Notes under the pieces: generated by a model | What the model was told of the DNA's origin: nothing | The model's input: only the letters and a program-made list of their open reading frames with translations | Databases searched by the model: none | Made by a program: the position numbers and the translations under genes | NCBI GenBank assembly: GCA_033296685.1 | Contig: MU854365.1 | Span: 62,001-126,000, forward strand | Length of the DNA stretch: 64,000 nt | Source: Parachaetomium inaequale | Lineage: Eukaryota > Ascomycota > Sordariomycetes > Sordariales > Chaetomiaceae | Reading direction: 5' to 3' | Shown: piece after piece, positions 34,875-45,035 of the stretch | How positions within the stretch are numbered: position 1 is the first letter of the stretch | How the letters are laid out: the number at the start of each line of letters is the position of its first letter

Positions 34875-37686
34875 ATGACGTCCAACCCCTTTTCAAAGCT
34901 TGTCCTGACGAGCCAGGGCCGGTCCTTTTACCAAGATCTCCGACGCCGAGAAGAGGACGAAGACCGCGCCGGTCTGTTGGACGAGGAGAACTTGAACCAG
35001 AACTTCCACGACTACGATCTGGAGCATGCCCACGACCTCGGGGTTGAAGATAGTCGCACTACTCTGGGTGGTGCGCCCAGCCCGACCTCGAGAAGCCGCG
35101 GGCGACAGGGCGGCCGACCGCTCAAAGACGACCGGTCTACATGGGCACCGCAGGAAGATGAAGGGGACAACGACGTTCCAGCCTCGCTGCTGGTGGAACG
35201 CCACGAGGTAGACACGGAGAGTTTGCCGGGGCAGTCCAGAAAGAAGAGAGGGAAGCAGCCGGCCGCTGTCCCTGGGCCACCAAAGGCTCGCGCCCAGTGG
35301 GAGACGACCCAGGCGCAACAGAGGTTGCACGACGATGACTCTTTCGGGCCATCTCGACGCGGCCACGGTCTGCCAAACTCGCTTTTTACCGGCATGGTGT
35401 CGGGAAACGCCAAGAAGAAGGCTGAGTGGAGATGGGCTAACGTCTCGAATCTCGACAACTTCATCAAGGACGTCTACGATTACTACGTCGGGAACGGCAT
35501 GTGGTGTATACTGGTTGAACGGGGCCTGCATCTCGTGTAAGTGGTAACGACAGAGGTCATGGGAGACGAGCTAACACAACATAGCAATGTTGCTTTCGTC
35601 GCCTTCCTTTTGACGTTTCTCTCCCAGTGCCTCGACTACGGCAAGCTCAGCAGTAGCAAGAAGCTTTCCCAGATCATTATCCCCCAGTGCACCAAGAACA
35701 TGTCGGGCTTGTGGAACCTCGGCCTCTGGGTGTTTGCGTTTTACTTCATCTGGAAGTCGATCCAGTACCTCTTGGATCTTAGGCGCCTGCGCAACATTCG
35801 CGAGTTCTACCTCCACCTTCTCAACATTCCCGACCAGGACATGGAGACGATCACGTGGCAGGAGGTAGTAGCCCGCGTTATGGCATTGAGAGACCAGAAC
35901 CCCAAGACGGCCACGACCCTGACGGCGACACAACGACAGTGGCTTGGCAGCCAATCCAAGGAGAGGCTCGACGCATCCGACATCGCCAATCGCCTCATGA
36001 GGCGGGAGAACTACCTGATCGCGCTGTTCAACAAGGACGTCTTGGATTTGACGATCCCGCTGCCCTTTTCGCACAACCGCCAGCTCTTCTCCCGCACGAT
36101 GGAGTGGCTCCTGATGTTCAGCATCCTTGACTTTGTTTTTGACGAGAGAGGCCAAGTCAACCAGGAGTTCATCCGCTCGGAGCGCCGAGCCGAACTCAGC
36201 TCGAAGCTCCGCGGACGGTTCAGGTTTACCGGGGCCATGGTTTTCATACTCTCGCCCTTCCTCGTCGGCTACCTTATGGTTGTCTACTTTCTCATGTACT
36301 TTCACGTACGTAAAAATTTGTCGCATCAGAAAGCGCGTGCCCGCTGACCATGTTCCACAGCAAGTGCAAAAGAACCCATCTGTCTTGACGTCACGGACAT
36401 ACACGCCGCTCGCAGAGTGGAAATTCCGAGAGTTCAATGAGCTGCCTCATATTTTCCGGAAACGGCTCGACATGTCTTATCCATTCGCAAGTCACTACAT
36501 CAATCAGTTCCCCAAAGCCAAGACAGAGATGTTTGCCCGGACGGTGGCTTTCATTTCTGGCTCTCTTGCCACCGTGCTCGGGGTTGCCTCGGTCCTCGAT
36601 TCTGAGTCGTTCCTGGGCTTCGAAATCACGCCGGACCGGACCGTTCTCTTTTACGCCGCCATTCTCGCGGGTATCTGGACAGCCGCGCGGAGCAGCATAT
36701 CAGAGGAGAACTCGGTTTTCGATCCCGAGTTTGCTATGCGCAACGTCATTCAATGCACTCACTACGAACCGGACCACTGGAAGAACAGACTCCACAGCTT
36801 CGACATCAAGCAGGAGTTCTCGGAACTGTACAAACCCAAGTGGGTCGTCTTTTTCGAGGAGATTCTGAGCATCATGAGCATCCCCATGGTCCTGGCCCAC
36901 AGCCTCCCCAAGTCCAGCGACCACATCATCGACTTTTTCCGAGAGTTCACTATTCATGTTGACGGACTCGGCTATGTCTGTACATTTGCCGAATTCGACT
37001 TCAAGAAGGGTATCGGGAGAGCCAAGGGGAACAACGATGGCGGGGACGGGGACGTGCGGGAGGATTACTACTCAACGAAGCACGGGAAGATGGAGGCTTC
37101 TTACTATGGGTTCATGGGCAACTATGGCAACTTCGCCCTTAACCCACGGACGGGGGCAGCATCATACCTTCCGCCGGGGGCCCGGAACCAGTTCCACCCG
37201 CCTCCGGTCTGGCCAAGCATAAGCTCGCCGCCACCAGCAGCCGATCTACAAACCTCCAAGATGGGTCGCGAACGAGCGAGGGGCGGAGCTCCAACCAGGG
37301 AACTCCGATACGGCCCTGCCATGCCCCAGTCATCGCCCATGGCGTCTATCTTACTCGATCCGCACCATCATCCACCGAATGCGCACCTTGCCGGCAGAAC
37401 CACACACACCGCCCGCCACCAACGCGGTGGTTCCCAGCGAGTCATCGAGGAGGCTCTCGAAGACGATGGTGAGGTGGGCGATGCCGGGGGGCGATTGGAC
37501 GAGGAGGAGGCGTACGAGAGCGGAGGTGCTCTCGACGAGTCGGCATGGCAGACATCGCCGGCCAGGACATTAAGCAGGGAGAACAGTGCAGCGGAAGCCG
37601 GCCGAGCGCCGGACGCGGGGGTTGTTCACATGATTTATCAGTTCAATCAGGCGCAACTGAATCGCAGGCCGGGAGGGGTGCGGTGA
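34875..37686 (+). CDS. atg9: Autophagy lipid scramblase ATG9
   Basis: Multi-spanning membrane protein carried on Golgi-derived vesicles that seed the phagophore; a trimer that scrambles lipids delivered by Atg2. Exons 34875-35536, 35585-36305 and 36361-37686 give 902 aa, typical of filamentous fungi. The disordered acidic/basic N-terminus (about 1-180) leads to WRWANVSNLDNFIKDVYDYYVGNGMWCI, then hydrophobic spans (VAFVAFLLTFLSQCLDYG, LWNLGLWVFAFYFIW, MVFILSPFLVGYLMVVYFLMY, VLFYAAILAGIWTAA) and the re-entrant region with FFEEILSIMSIPMVL. The conserved PLAEWKFREFNELPHIF is complete. The C-terminus is long, disordered and acidic. The introns are short (48 and 55 nt). The start MTSNPFSKL follows an untranslated leader with stops in all frames. 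Confidence 0.97.
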
Positions 37687-38063
37687 GCAGGTGATGAACA
37701 CACATGTTTGGCTTTTTATTTTTGCGCTAGGGGTCGTGCCGAATCGGCTGAATGGTTATAGGAACGGCGTCGGTGAACCTTGACGGTGCATTTTTGAGGG
37801 CTCTGGTCAGGCGGGTGGGAACAAAGGAGGGGCCCAGTGCTGGCTGACGGCGTTCAGGACATTCTTATTCCTTCTGACGCACGGGGACTTCTGTGACCTG
37901 GATGAGACCGTGACGAGAAGACCATGTGCTTGGCGCCGCGGCTTGCCGGCCTTATTCGAAAAGGAGGAGGAGGAGGATGAGCTGACACGCAGAGTGCGTC
38001 TCTGTCCACGCGGCTTGGGGTCCGTCTCTTGTCAGCCCTCACCGGCGGATGTGTCAGATCTCC

Positions 38064-38072
38064 ATCAGATAA
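38064..38072 (+). promoter_or_regulatory. ATCAGATAA iron-regulatory GATA site
   Basis: Perfect match to ATCWGATAA, the site bound by fungal iron-responsive GATA repressors (SreA, Sre, Urbs1). It lies about 750 bp upstream of the mitoferrin ATG. Confidence 0.65.
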
Positions 38073-38169
38073 CACCGAGTCCGGGCATTTCCTCGCTGCG
38101 GTGATTTCTTCGTGCCTCGGAGAAAGCGTTGGCTGGCCTGTGTCCAACCCGGCGGAGACCCCGCCGCGG

Positions 38170-38178
38170 ATCTGATAA
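38170..38178 (+). promoter_or_regulatory. ATCTGATAA iron-regulatory GATA site
   Basis: Second perfect ATCWGATAA match, with T at W, about 650 bp upstream of the mitoferrin ATG and 106 bp from the first. Confidence 0.65.
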
Positions 38179-38824
38179 GAAAGCTGCAGGGATGTTTTAC
38201 CGAGGGCCTGTGTGCAACGCCAACGCTAAAATGGATCAGTCGGGGCATCTCCGGCCTGGAACCCACCACTAATCCTGGGCTGCGGGGCGGCCAATCCATG
38301 CTTCTTGCCGCCCGCCACCCCTGCCCAGCCCAGCTGATGAGGTGGTCAGTTCCCCGACCTCCGGGTTTGCGACAGCGACCGAACCGGGCCCAGTTTTTTT
38401 CTGGGCAGCCTTGGACAGAGCCGACAACGGTCTCAGAAAAATTCGGAGCTTGCTTGTCTATCGTCACGGCCTCACCACCATCGTCAGCCAGCAGCAGCCC
38501 GACTTTTTGCGCCCTTCCCCATTTGCGCGACGGCAGGACACAGCCATCGAATCCGGGCCGAGACTGCTCTTGGGCGGCGCATCCTCACCGCCGAGACGTT
38601 TGCCCGTTAGAACGGCGGGCCAGAGGTTGTTTGGCTGTTTGCGGTAACAGCAACCCCAGAACCTAGAAACGAGCTCCTCTCCCCCCTACATTGCGTCACT
38701 TGGTGCTTCTGCTATCGCGGCGCAGAAGCTTCACCGCGCTCCGCCCGCCCGTCTTCTCCCCGCAACAAGCTTCATCTTCACCCTGGCTCTCGACGTAGGC
38801 GCGCCGGGAGCCGTGGCTTCCCCA

Positions 38825-40204
38825 ATGGCTCAGCCAAATGCCGAGCCCGTGGAGGACTACGAGTGCGTCGCCGCCCTGCCTCGCCGACGATCGGCCAAAG
38901 GACATACCGCGAAGGAGACTGTAGTGCTGACATGGTTACAGTTATGAATCGCTCCCACCCAACTTCTCGTTGCTGCAGAACATGACTGCCGGCGCGTTCG
39001 CCGGCATCGCCGAGCACTGCGCAAGTAAGTCCTCTCCGACCGTCTCGAGGTGGCTGAACCCATATCGGGAATCCGCTCGCCCTTCCGTCAACAGGGCGCT
39101 GACATAGTGTAGTGTATCCTATCGATGCGATCAAGGTGAGCAGGCGCTGCATCCTTCTCAGATCAACATGCCCGCCACACCGATAAGACAGCGCAGCTGA
39201 CTGGTTCCACCGTAACGCGCAGACACGCATGCAGATACTCAACCCTGCCTCCTCGAACGTCGGGACGGGAGTGATCCAGGCCACATACCGGATGGCGAGC
39301 AGTGAGGGCGTTCTGAGTTTATGGCGTGGCATGTCCAGCGTCATCGTTGGGGCGGGTGAGTGTTTGCGACGGGTGCTTGTATCCTCTTGGAGGTTTTCCA
39401 GGCTGACGGCGGTTTTGATTCTAGGCCCTGCGCACGCTGTCTACTTCGCGACCTACGAGGCTGTCAAGCACGTCATGGGCGGGAACCGAGCTGGTGTCCA
39501 CCACCCGCTGGCCGCTGCGACCAGCGGCGCATGCGCGACCATCGCCAGCGATGCGCTGATGAATCCTTTTGACGGTACCCCCCTCGACGGCGGTTCCCCC
39601 CTGATAGCCCGTCGCTAACCTCCTTTGGACAGTCATCAAGCAAAGAATGCAGATCCAAAACTCGGCGAAAATGTACCGCTCCATGCTCGACTGCGCCAAA
39701 TACGTCTACAGGCAAGAGGGCCTCGCTGCCTTCTACGTCTCCTACCCGACGACCCTCTCCATGACGGTCCCCTTCACCGCCCTCCAATTCCTCGCCTACG
39801 AGTCCATCTCGACGTCGATGAACCCCGTCAAGAAGTACGACCCCGTGACGCACTGTCTGGCGGGTGCGGTGGCAGGTGGCTTCGCCGCGGCGCTCACGAC
39901 ACCCATGGACGTGATCAAGACGATGCTCCAGACGCGCGGGAGCGCAGCGGATGCCGAGCTGAGGACGGTCAACGGGTTCATGGCCGGGTGCCGGTTATTG
40001 TACCAGAGGGAGGGCGCTCGCGGCTTCTTCAAGGGCGTGCGGCCGAGAGTCCTGACGACCATGCCCAGCACGGCCATTTGCTGGTCGGCCTATGAAGCGT
40101 CAAAGTGGGTTTCCTGAGACTGATTTTGGACGAGGGTCGTTGTGCTGACTGTGTCGCGTTGCAGGGCCTACTTCATTCACCAAAACAGTAAAACATCGTC
40201 ATGA
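38825..40204 (+). CDS. mrs4: Mitoferrin, mitochondrial iron carrier (Mrs3/Mrs4)
   Basis: Inner-membrane carrier that moves ferrous iron into the matrix for heme and Fe-S synthesis. Seven exons, 38825-38862, 38942-39024, 39113-39135, 39223-39355, 39425-39574, 39633-40104 and 40165-40204, give 312 aa, the standard carrier length. The three carrier signatures are present: YPIDAIKTRMQ, NPFDVIKQRMQ and TPMDVIKTMLQ. Around them are AGAFAGIAEHCAMYP, SLWRGMSSVIVGAGPAHAVYFATYE, which is typical of mitoferrins, and ALQFLAYE. Exon 3 is only 23 nt. All introns have GT-AG ends and the assembled frame closes exactly. Two perfect iron-GATA sites lie upstream, in line with the known iron-dependent repression of mitoferrin (mrsA) in Aspergillus. 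Confidence 0.94.
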
Positions 40205-41271
40205 CGGGACGCTGGAGATGTGATGGTTTAATTCAACCAAGGGTATGCACACACCAGCAGACTCCCGCCTCCGCTCCTGGCCAATGCTGACAGACGCAGT
40301 GATCTCACAACCAGGATAGGTTGGTCCATCTACAAAAGGGATACAATGTAGAATCCTCGTCGTGTCAGTGGGGAACCGAGGGCTCAACGATGCGGCTTTG
40401 GGCCCTTGAGCGCCCGGCCGGCGGAGAGAGGCGGGCGTTGTGTGCCGCAAAGGAGCACCGTGTACATAATCTCTTGTCGTTTCGCGCCCCGTGGGTTTAG
40501 ATTTTGAAAGGGGCGTTTCTGCTGGCTACCAATATGGACATGGGTTTGCTGCCCGCAGCAGCGTGTTCACATACCCACCCCAGTTCATCTCTCTCAAGTG
40601 ACTCAGCCCCTCCTCCCCTCCCGCTCCAGACTGACGCCCAATACTCCCGAGAACGAACATCTTGTCCGTTTTCTCTTACTCGTCCGTACCCCCCCATTAT
40701 GAGAAGGATTCGTTACTGTCAGCACTGGCAGAGGAAAGCGCGGAAGACAGCGCAGGTCCCAGCCGTCTTGGGCTGAAGGAACAAACTTGCCGTTACATCG
40801 GGGGGCGCACGGCGGCCCGAGAAGGACAGAGAGCCCGGGTTCGGCATGCGCGGCCAAAAGGACACATCTGCAGTTTATGGGACGGTTCACCCCAAGGAAC
40901 GGCCGCGAGGACTGTGGAGGAGCAGGCGTTCTGCTGCAGGGCCAACTACACGCAGTATATCGTGGGAGTATAGGTACCTATATAAGACGGCCTCGATTCG
41001 TTGCGCTCGTACGTAACACGCAAATACTACGCGCTTTATTAGATAGGACAAGGCAACACACAGCCGGCCTTCACTTGACGCTCTCCACCAACATGCTTAC
41101 TTTCAGCACGCCTCTGCTGCTCAATAATACAAACCAACCGTGTCCGACGGAACGGAACTTGATCATATGCTGCTGTTTACCCTGCTGGAAGCCTTCTCAG
41201 ACAGGCTCCACGTAACACCTAAACTCCCTTCTTTTGATGCAAGAAAGTAAATAAAACAATAAAGATGAGGC
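40205..41271. other. Convergent intergenic region
   Basis: 1.07 kb between converging mitoferrin and DNAJC3 genes. It should hold the 3' UTRs. A TATA-like CTATATAAG near 40979 has no gene downstream on its strand; nothing else seen. Confidence 0.5.
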
Positions 41272-42891
41272 TTAGGCCCCGAACGGGAACCCAGAGCCCC
41301 TAAAGTTGAACTGGAACTGCTGCCCGCCGCCACCGCCCTGCTGGAACATGAAGGGGTGGCCCTGGCCGAAGGGGTTCCCGTGGTGCTGCGGCTGCTCGTG
41401 CGAGTTGGGGTCGTCGCCGCGGTCGAAGCGCGCGCGCAGCTCCGGGTTGCTGAGCACCTCGTACGCCTCGTTGATGGACGCCATCTTCTTCTCGGCCTCC
41501 TCCTTGGTGAGCCCCTGCTTGGCCGCCTTGTCCGGGTGGTGCACCTTGGACAGCTTGCGGTAGGCCGCCTTGACCTGGCGCTCGTCGGCGTCGTGCGCCA
41601 CCCCGAGCACCTTGTAGTAGTCCTTTGTCTTGCTGCGCTTGAGCGCAACCTGCGCCTTTTGCATGAGCGGGTTGACCGTGTCTTCCCTGCCCGGGTGGGC
41701 CTCGGCGGCTTTGCGGAGGGTGTTGATGCTGGCTTCGAATTCTTCTGCGTCCAGGAGGTGCTTGGCGCGGTAGAGCAGGCCGTAGAAGGAGTTCTCGTCG
41801 TGTTGGAAGGATTCTTCGCAGTATTCCTTGGCCTTTTTGCTATTTGACTGTGGTATAAAGGTTAGATATACCGTCGCCATGAGGATCAGTGTGGTGCGGG
41901 AACTCACCTCGTAGTATGCCTGGCAAGCCATCTCCACTAGCCTTGAGACCAAGATATTCCCTGCCGCCTTAGGAATTGTACCGTCTTCCCTCAATGTGTG
42001 CACCTGGTCCTTAACCTCCTTGATCAACCCTTCGCCGTCCCCTGACGGCACGAGCTGTCGCACCGCCGTCATGTGTTGGCTCTTCTCTAGCGCCTTGGTA
42101 ACCTTCTGGACAACCTTCTCAACCTGCTTCTCAAGCTTCAGCAACCGCTTGCACTCCTTGGAGTCTGGGTCGGAATGCAGGCACTTCCGGATGGACGCCA
42201 TCCCGTCTTGCAGCTCGCCTAGCGCATAGAATTGGATGGCCGAGATCTTGACGTGGGGTGCTGTGTCGCCGGGCTTCATCTGGAGGATGTGCTGGAGATC
42301 GCCGATGCCTCTTTCCATTGCGCCCCGCTCAAACGCACACCTCGCGCGCAACTCCCGGAGCGACAGTGCGCGGTTCGCCGTCAAGATGGCATCGTCGGCC
42401 TGCTTGATGCACTCCTCCCAGTTCTCCGACTGGGCGGCCGCCTCGGCGAGTGTTGCCGCGCCCTTGGCCTCCTCGAGGCTCGCGAGCTCCTCCGTTTTCT
42501 TGGCCTGCTCGTAGTGTCCCTTCGCCGCGTCCCAGTCGGCGAAGCGGGCCTTCAGCCTGCCCAGCTGGACGTGCGCACCCTCAAATCCGGGCTTGAGCGT
42601 CAGCACCTTTTGGAAGTCGTCGGTGGCTTGCGACGTGCGCCCCAGCGAGAGGTACGTGGTTGCGCGCTTGAAGAAGGTCAGGTAGTTTGTGGGGTCCCTC
42701 GCAATGGCGGCATCGTAGTATACGAGGGCATCGCCGGTTTCGCCCTTCGAGAGGTGAGTCTGCGCCGAAGCCAGAAGCCTGGAAACGGGAGTGTCGGCGG
42801 GAATGTCGGACGGCGACAGGCACGTCACCAGCGACGGTGTCGTCGACAGAATGCTGGCGGCGAGCGCCAACGTTGAGAGGCGGACCAGCAT
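41272..42891 (-). CDS. ER-luminal TPR/J-domain co-chaperone (DNAJC3/p58IPK type)
   Basis: Co-chaperone for the ER Hsp70 (Kar2/BiP). Exons 42891-41908 and 41847-41272 give 519 aa. A signal peptide (MLVRLSTLALAASILSTTPSL) is followed by TPR-type helices (DALVYYDAAIARDPTNYLTFFKRA, SQATDDFQKVLTLKPGFEGAH, then SQNWEE-like and HDENSFYGLLYRAKHLL units). A J-domain follows (KDYYKVLGVAHDADERQVKAAYRKL, HPDK motif in VHHPDKAAK), then a Gly/Gln-rich tail ending GFPFGA with no KDEL-type retrieval signal. The 60-nt intron (41848-41907) is a multiple of three and has no stop, so the unspliced frame stays open across it. The upstream in-frame Met at 43092 is rejected because the signal peptide begins at 42891. 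Confidence 0.92.
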   Translation of the reverse strand: MLVRLSTLALAASILSTTPSLVTCLSPSDIPADTPVSRLLASAQTHLSKGETGDALVYYDAAIARDPTNYLTFFKRATTYLSLGRTSQATDDFQKVLTLKPGFEGAHVQLGRLKARFADWDAAKGHYEQAKKTEELASLEEAKGAATLAEAAAQSENWEECIKQADDAILTANRALSLRELRARCAFERGAMERGIGDLQHILQMKPGDTAPHVKISAIQFYALGELQDGMASIRKCLHSDPDSKECKRLLKLEKQVEKVVQKVTKALEKSQHMTAVRQLVPSGDGEGLIKEVKDQVHTLREDGTIPKAAGNILVSRLVEMACQAYYEVSSRTTLILMATVYLTFIPQSNSKKAKEYCEESFQHDENSFYGLLYRAKHLLDAEEFEASINTLRKAAEAHPGREDTVNPLMQKAQVALKRSKTKDYYKVLGVAHDADERQVKAAYRKLSKVHHPDKAAKQGLTKEEAEKKMASINEAYEVLSNPELRARFDRGDDPNSHEQPQHHGNPFGQGHPFMFQQGGGGGQQFQFNFRGSGFPFGA

Positions 42892-43508
42892 CTCAACAAA
42901 GGCTGTGGGAGACGAGAGTTCGGAGCTGCTCTTGGTTGCTAGCGGGAGTGAGAAGGCGGCTGTGGTGTTGAGTGCTAGTGGAGGATTGCGCGACTCTAAC
43001 AGCAGAGCAAGGCGCAACCCCAGGCCGAGATAAGTGATACGTTGCTTTTCCTCAGAAACGCTTGTCAGGTGTTGGCGTAGGTTGTCGGGCACTATCTTGT
43101 GGTCTGGGGCGCCACGAAGTCGAATTCGAGGCCAGTCCTTTTGTCCACGCTGTACTTTTCCGAGTTCATCAAAGCAAGCAATCTGGCCACTGCTGTTTTT
43201 GGCAGCCTTCTAGGTGCCTGACCGAGAGGCCACTAACACCGTTTAGCGCCACCCCTCACAGTGCATATTACAGTGCATCGTCCTCACTTCGGCCTGGCCA
43301 AGGTGTGGGGTGGCTGAAAGTGGTGCCGGGTGGGGCATGCGACCCGGCAAAAAGATTTGACCGCTCTGGCAGCTGGGGCCGAAAAAATATTATCGAGTCT
43401 CGAATCGTGCTCCATTCAAAGATCGGTCCCCAATTGACGACACAAGCGACCCAGCCAGCTCTCGAAACCCGCCGTCAACACAACTCCCACGGCGGAAATC
43501 TAGTCGCA
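42892..43508. promoter_or_regulatory. Divergent promoter, DNAJC3-like / GAR1
   Basis: 617 bp between diverging start codons. No canonical ER-stress element was found by eye. Confidence 0.5.
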
Positions 43509-44271
43509 ATGTCGTTCAGAGGAGCGCCCCGGGGCCGCGGTGGTTTTGGTGGTGGAGGATTTGGTGGTGGACGTGGCGGAGGTGAGCAGGAATTTCCCGT
43601 TTTCGACCATGAAATGCCTAGAAATTGACAACGGAAATGCAGGACGTGGCGGGTTCCAGCAGCGTGACACGGGTCCTCCGGCCACCGTCCTCGAGATGGG
43701 CAAGTTCATCCACGCCTGCGAGGGCGAGATGGTGATCGAGTCCACCAACCCCAAGGTCCCGCACTTCAATGCGCCGATCTACCTCGAGAACAAGGTACGT
43801 CTCCCCCAATACGCTGCTCTCGGCCCCCAATCTAACATAGCACAACAGACGGCAGTCGGCAAGGTCGACGAGGTCCTCGGCCCCATAAACCAGGTCTACT
43901 TCACCATCAAGCCCTCCGAGGGCATCCAGGCGACCTCGTTCAAGTACGGCGACAAGTTCTACATTGCGGGCGAGAAGCTCCTGCCGCTCGAGCGATTCCT
44001 TCCCAAGCCGAAGCCCCCTCCGGGCACTGTCAGCAAGGTCAGGAAGCCCAGCCGTGGCGGCGCAGCCCGCGGTGGACGGGGCGGCCCCGGTGGTGGTTTC
44101 TCGCGCGGCGGCGGAGGCAGGGGTGGCGGCAGAGGAGGCTTTGGCGGGTCACGAGGCGGCGGCGGCTTTGGCGGCGGCGGTTTCGGCGGTGGCCGTGGGG
44201 GTGCGCCGCGGGGTGGCAGAGGTGGTTTCTCGCGGGGCGGCGGCCGGGGCGGTGGCCGCGGCAGGTTCTAA
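43509..44271 (+). CDS. gar1: H/ACA snoRNP subunit GAR1
   Basis: Core protein of H/ACA particles, which guide pseudouridylation of rRNA in the nucleolus; it binds Cbf5 and helps product release. Exons 43509-43581, 43643-43794 and 43849-44271 give 215 aa. A short N-terminal GAR domain (RGRGGFGGGGFGGGRGGG) precedes the central beta-barrel: ATVLEMGKFIHACEGEMVIES, VPHFNAPIYLENKTAVGKVDEVLGPINQVYFTIK and KFYIAGEKLLPLERFLPKPKPPPG. A long C-terminal RGG-rich domain follows (44040-44265 in DNA). Both introns restore conserved codons. Size and architecture match yeast Gar1 (205 aa). Confidence 0.96.
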
Positions 44272-45035
44272 CAAGCTACACCCATCACGGTGTTCTCCAG
44301 TGTTGGAGATGGGTGCGAGCTCTGTATCACTACGAGGTACCGTGTTCCGCCGGGCAAGTATCAAGTCTCATTTTTGAGCGGAGCCAAACCGTCAGGTCGG
44401 GGTTGTCATGGGGACTTGGACTGGCTACACAGGCGTTATTGGAAGGGCTTTGGGTGTTTTGTTGCTGTATTTCATGGTAAATTCAGACCAGATCTGCTGT
44501 ACATATCAGGGTGCAGCCCGGAATCGGATGCCGCTTTGGTCGCAATACTCGTTTGATCCATTGGCTTGCTTGTTTTGACACTAGTGGCCACAGGGCAGAT
44601 GGAGAGAAAGGAGGTGAGAGGCAAGTTCCCCGTCGTTCACCCTGTCGTCTTTCCTCTCGTTTGTCTTCCCCGCTGTCTTCGCTGTTACCTTGCCCGTTAT
44701 CCTCCTTGCTGTCTTCACTCTATCTAGTCTTGCGGTCATCTTATAGTTTCCCTGTTATCTCCCCCTTCCCCATTGTTCTGTAGTTCAGTATTTGATGTAG
44801 CCTCGAACTGCCCATCGCCACCACGCTGGTTACACCAAAGCACCCGGGTACGCCGTGCCACACTGAGAGCGCGTCCTTTACATAGCACGATACACGCTGA
44901 GCTTTGCACAAAAGATGGCACAGCAAAGGACAGGGGTGGCAAAAAGAGCAGAATGATTTGTCGGGCGTGAACCTAGGTTACCTAGGTAGGTAAAGTGAGG
45001 CGTGCGGCAGGCTCACCCACTCCAAGGCACGCCGA
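44272..45035. other. Convergent intergenic region
   Basis: 764 bp between converging GAR1 and SLM1. It includes a pyrimidine-rich tract at about 44640-44780 and a CCTAGGT-type repeat near 44970-44990. No gene seen. Confidence 0.5.

Larger units (their letters stand above)
37687..38824. promoter_or_regulatory. Mitoferrin upstream region with two iron-GATA sites
   Basis: 1.1 kb between ATG9 and the mitoferrin start. It contains two perfect ATCWGATAA matches (38064-38072 and 38170-38178). No other gene was recognised. Confidence 0.6.

Noticed and set aside
35571..36437. 288-codon minus-strand open frame
   Set aside because: Antisense to exon 2 of ATG9, whose protein is unambiguous; no independent protein features.
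40975..40990. TATA-box-like CTATATAAG
   Set aside because: No plus-strand gene follows; it lies between two converging 3' ends.
42232..42876. 214-codon plus-strand open frame
   Set aside because: Antisense shadow of the DNAJC3 TPR region.
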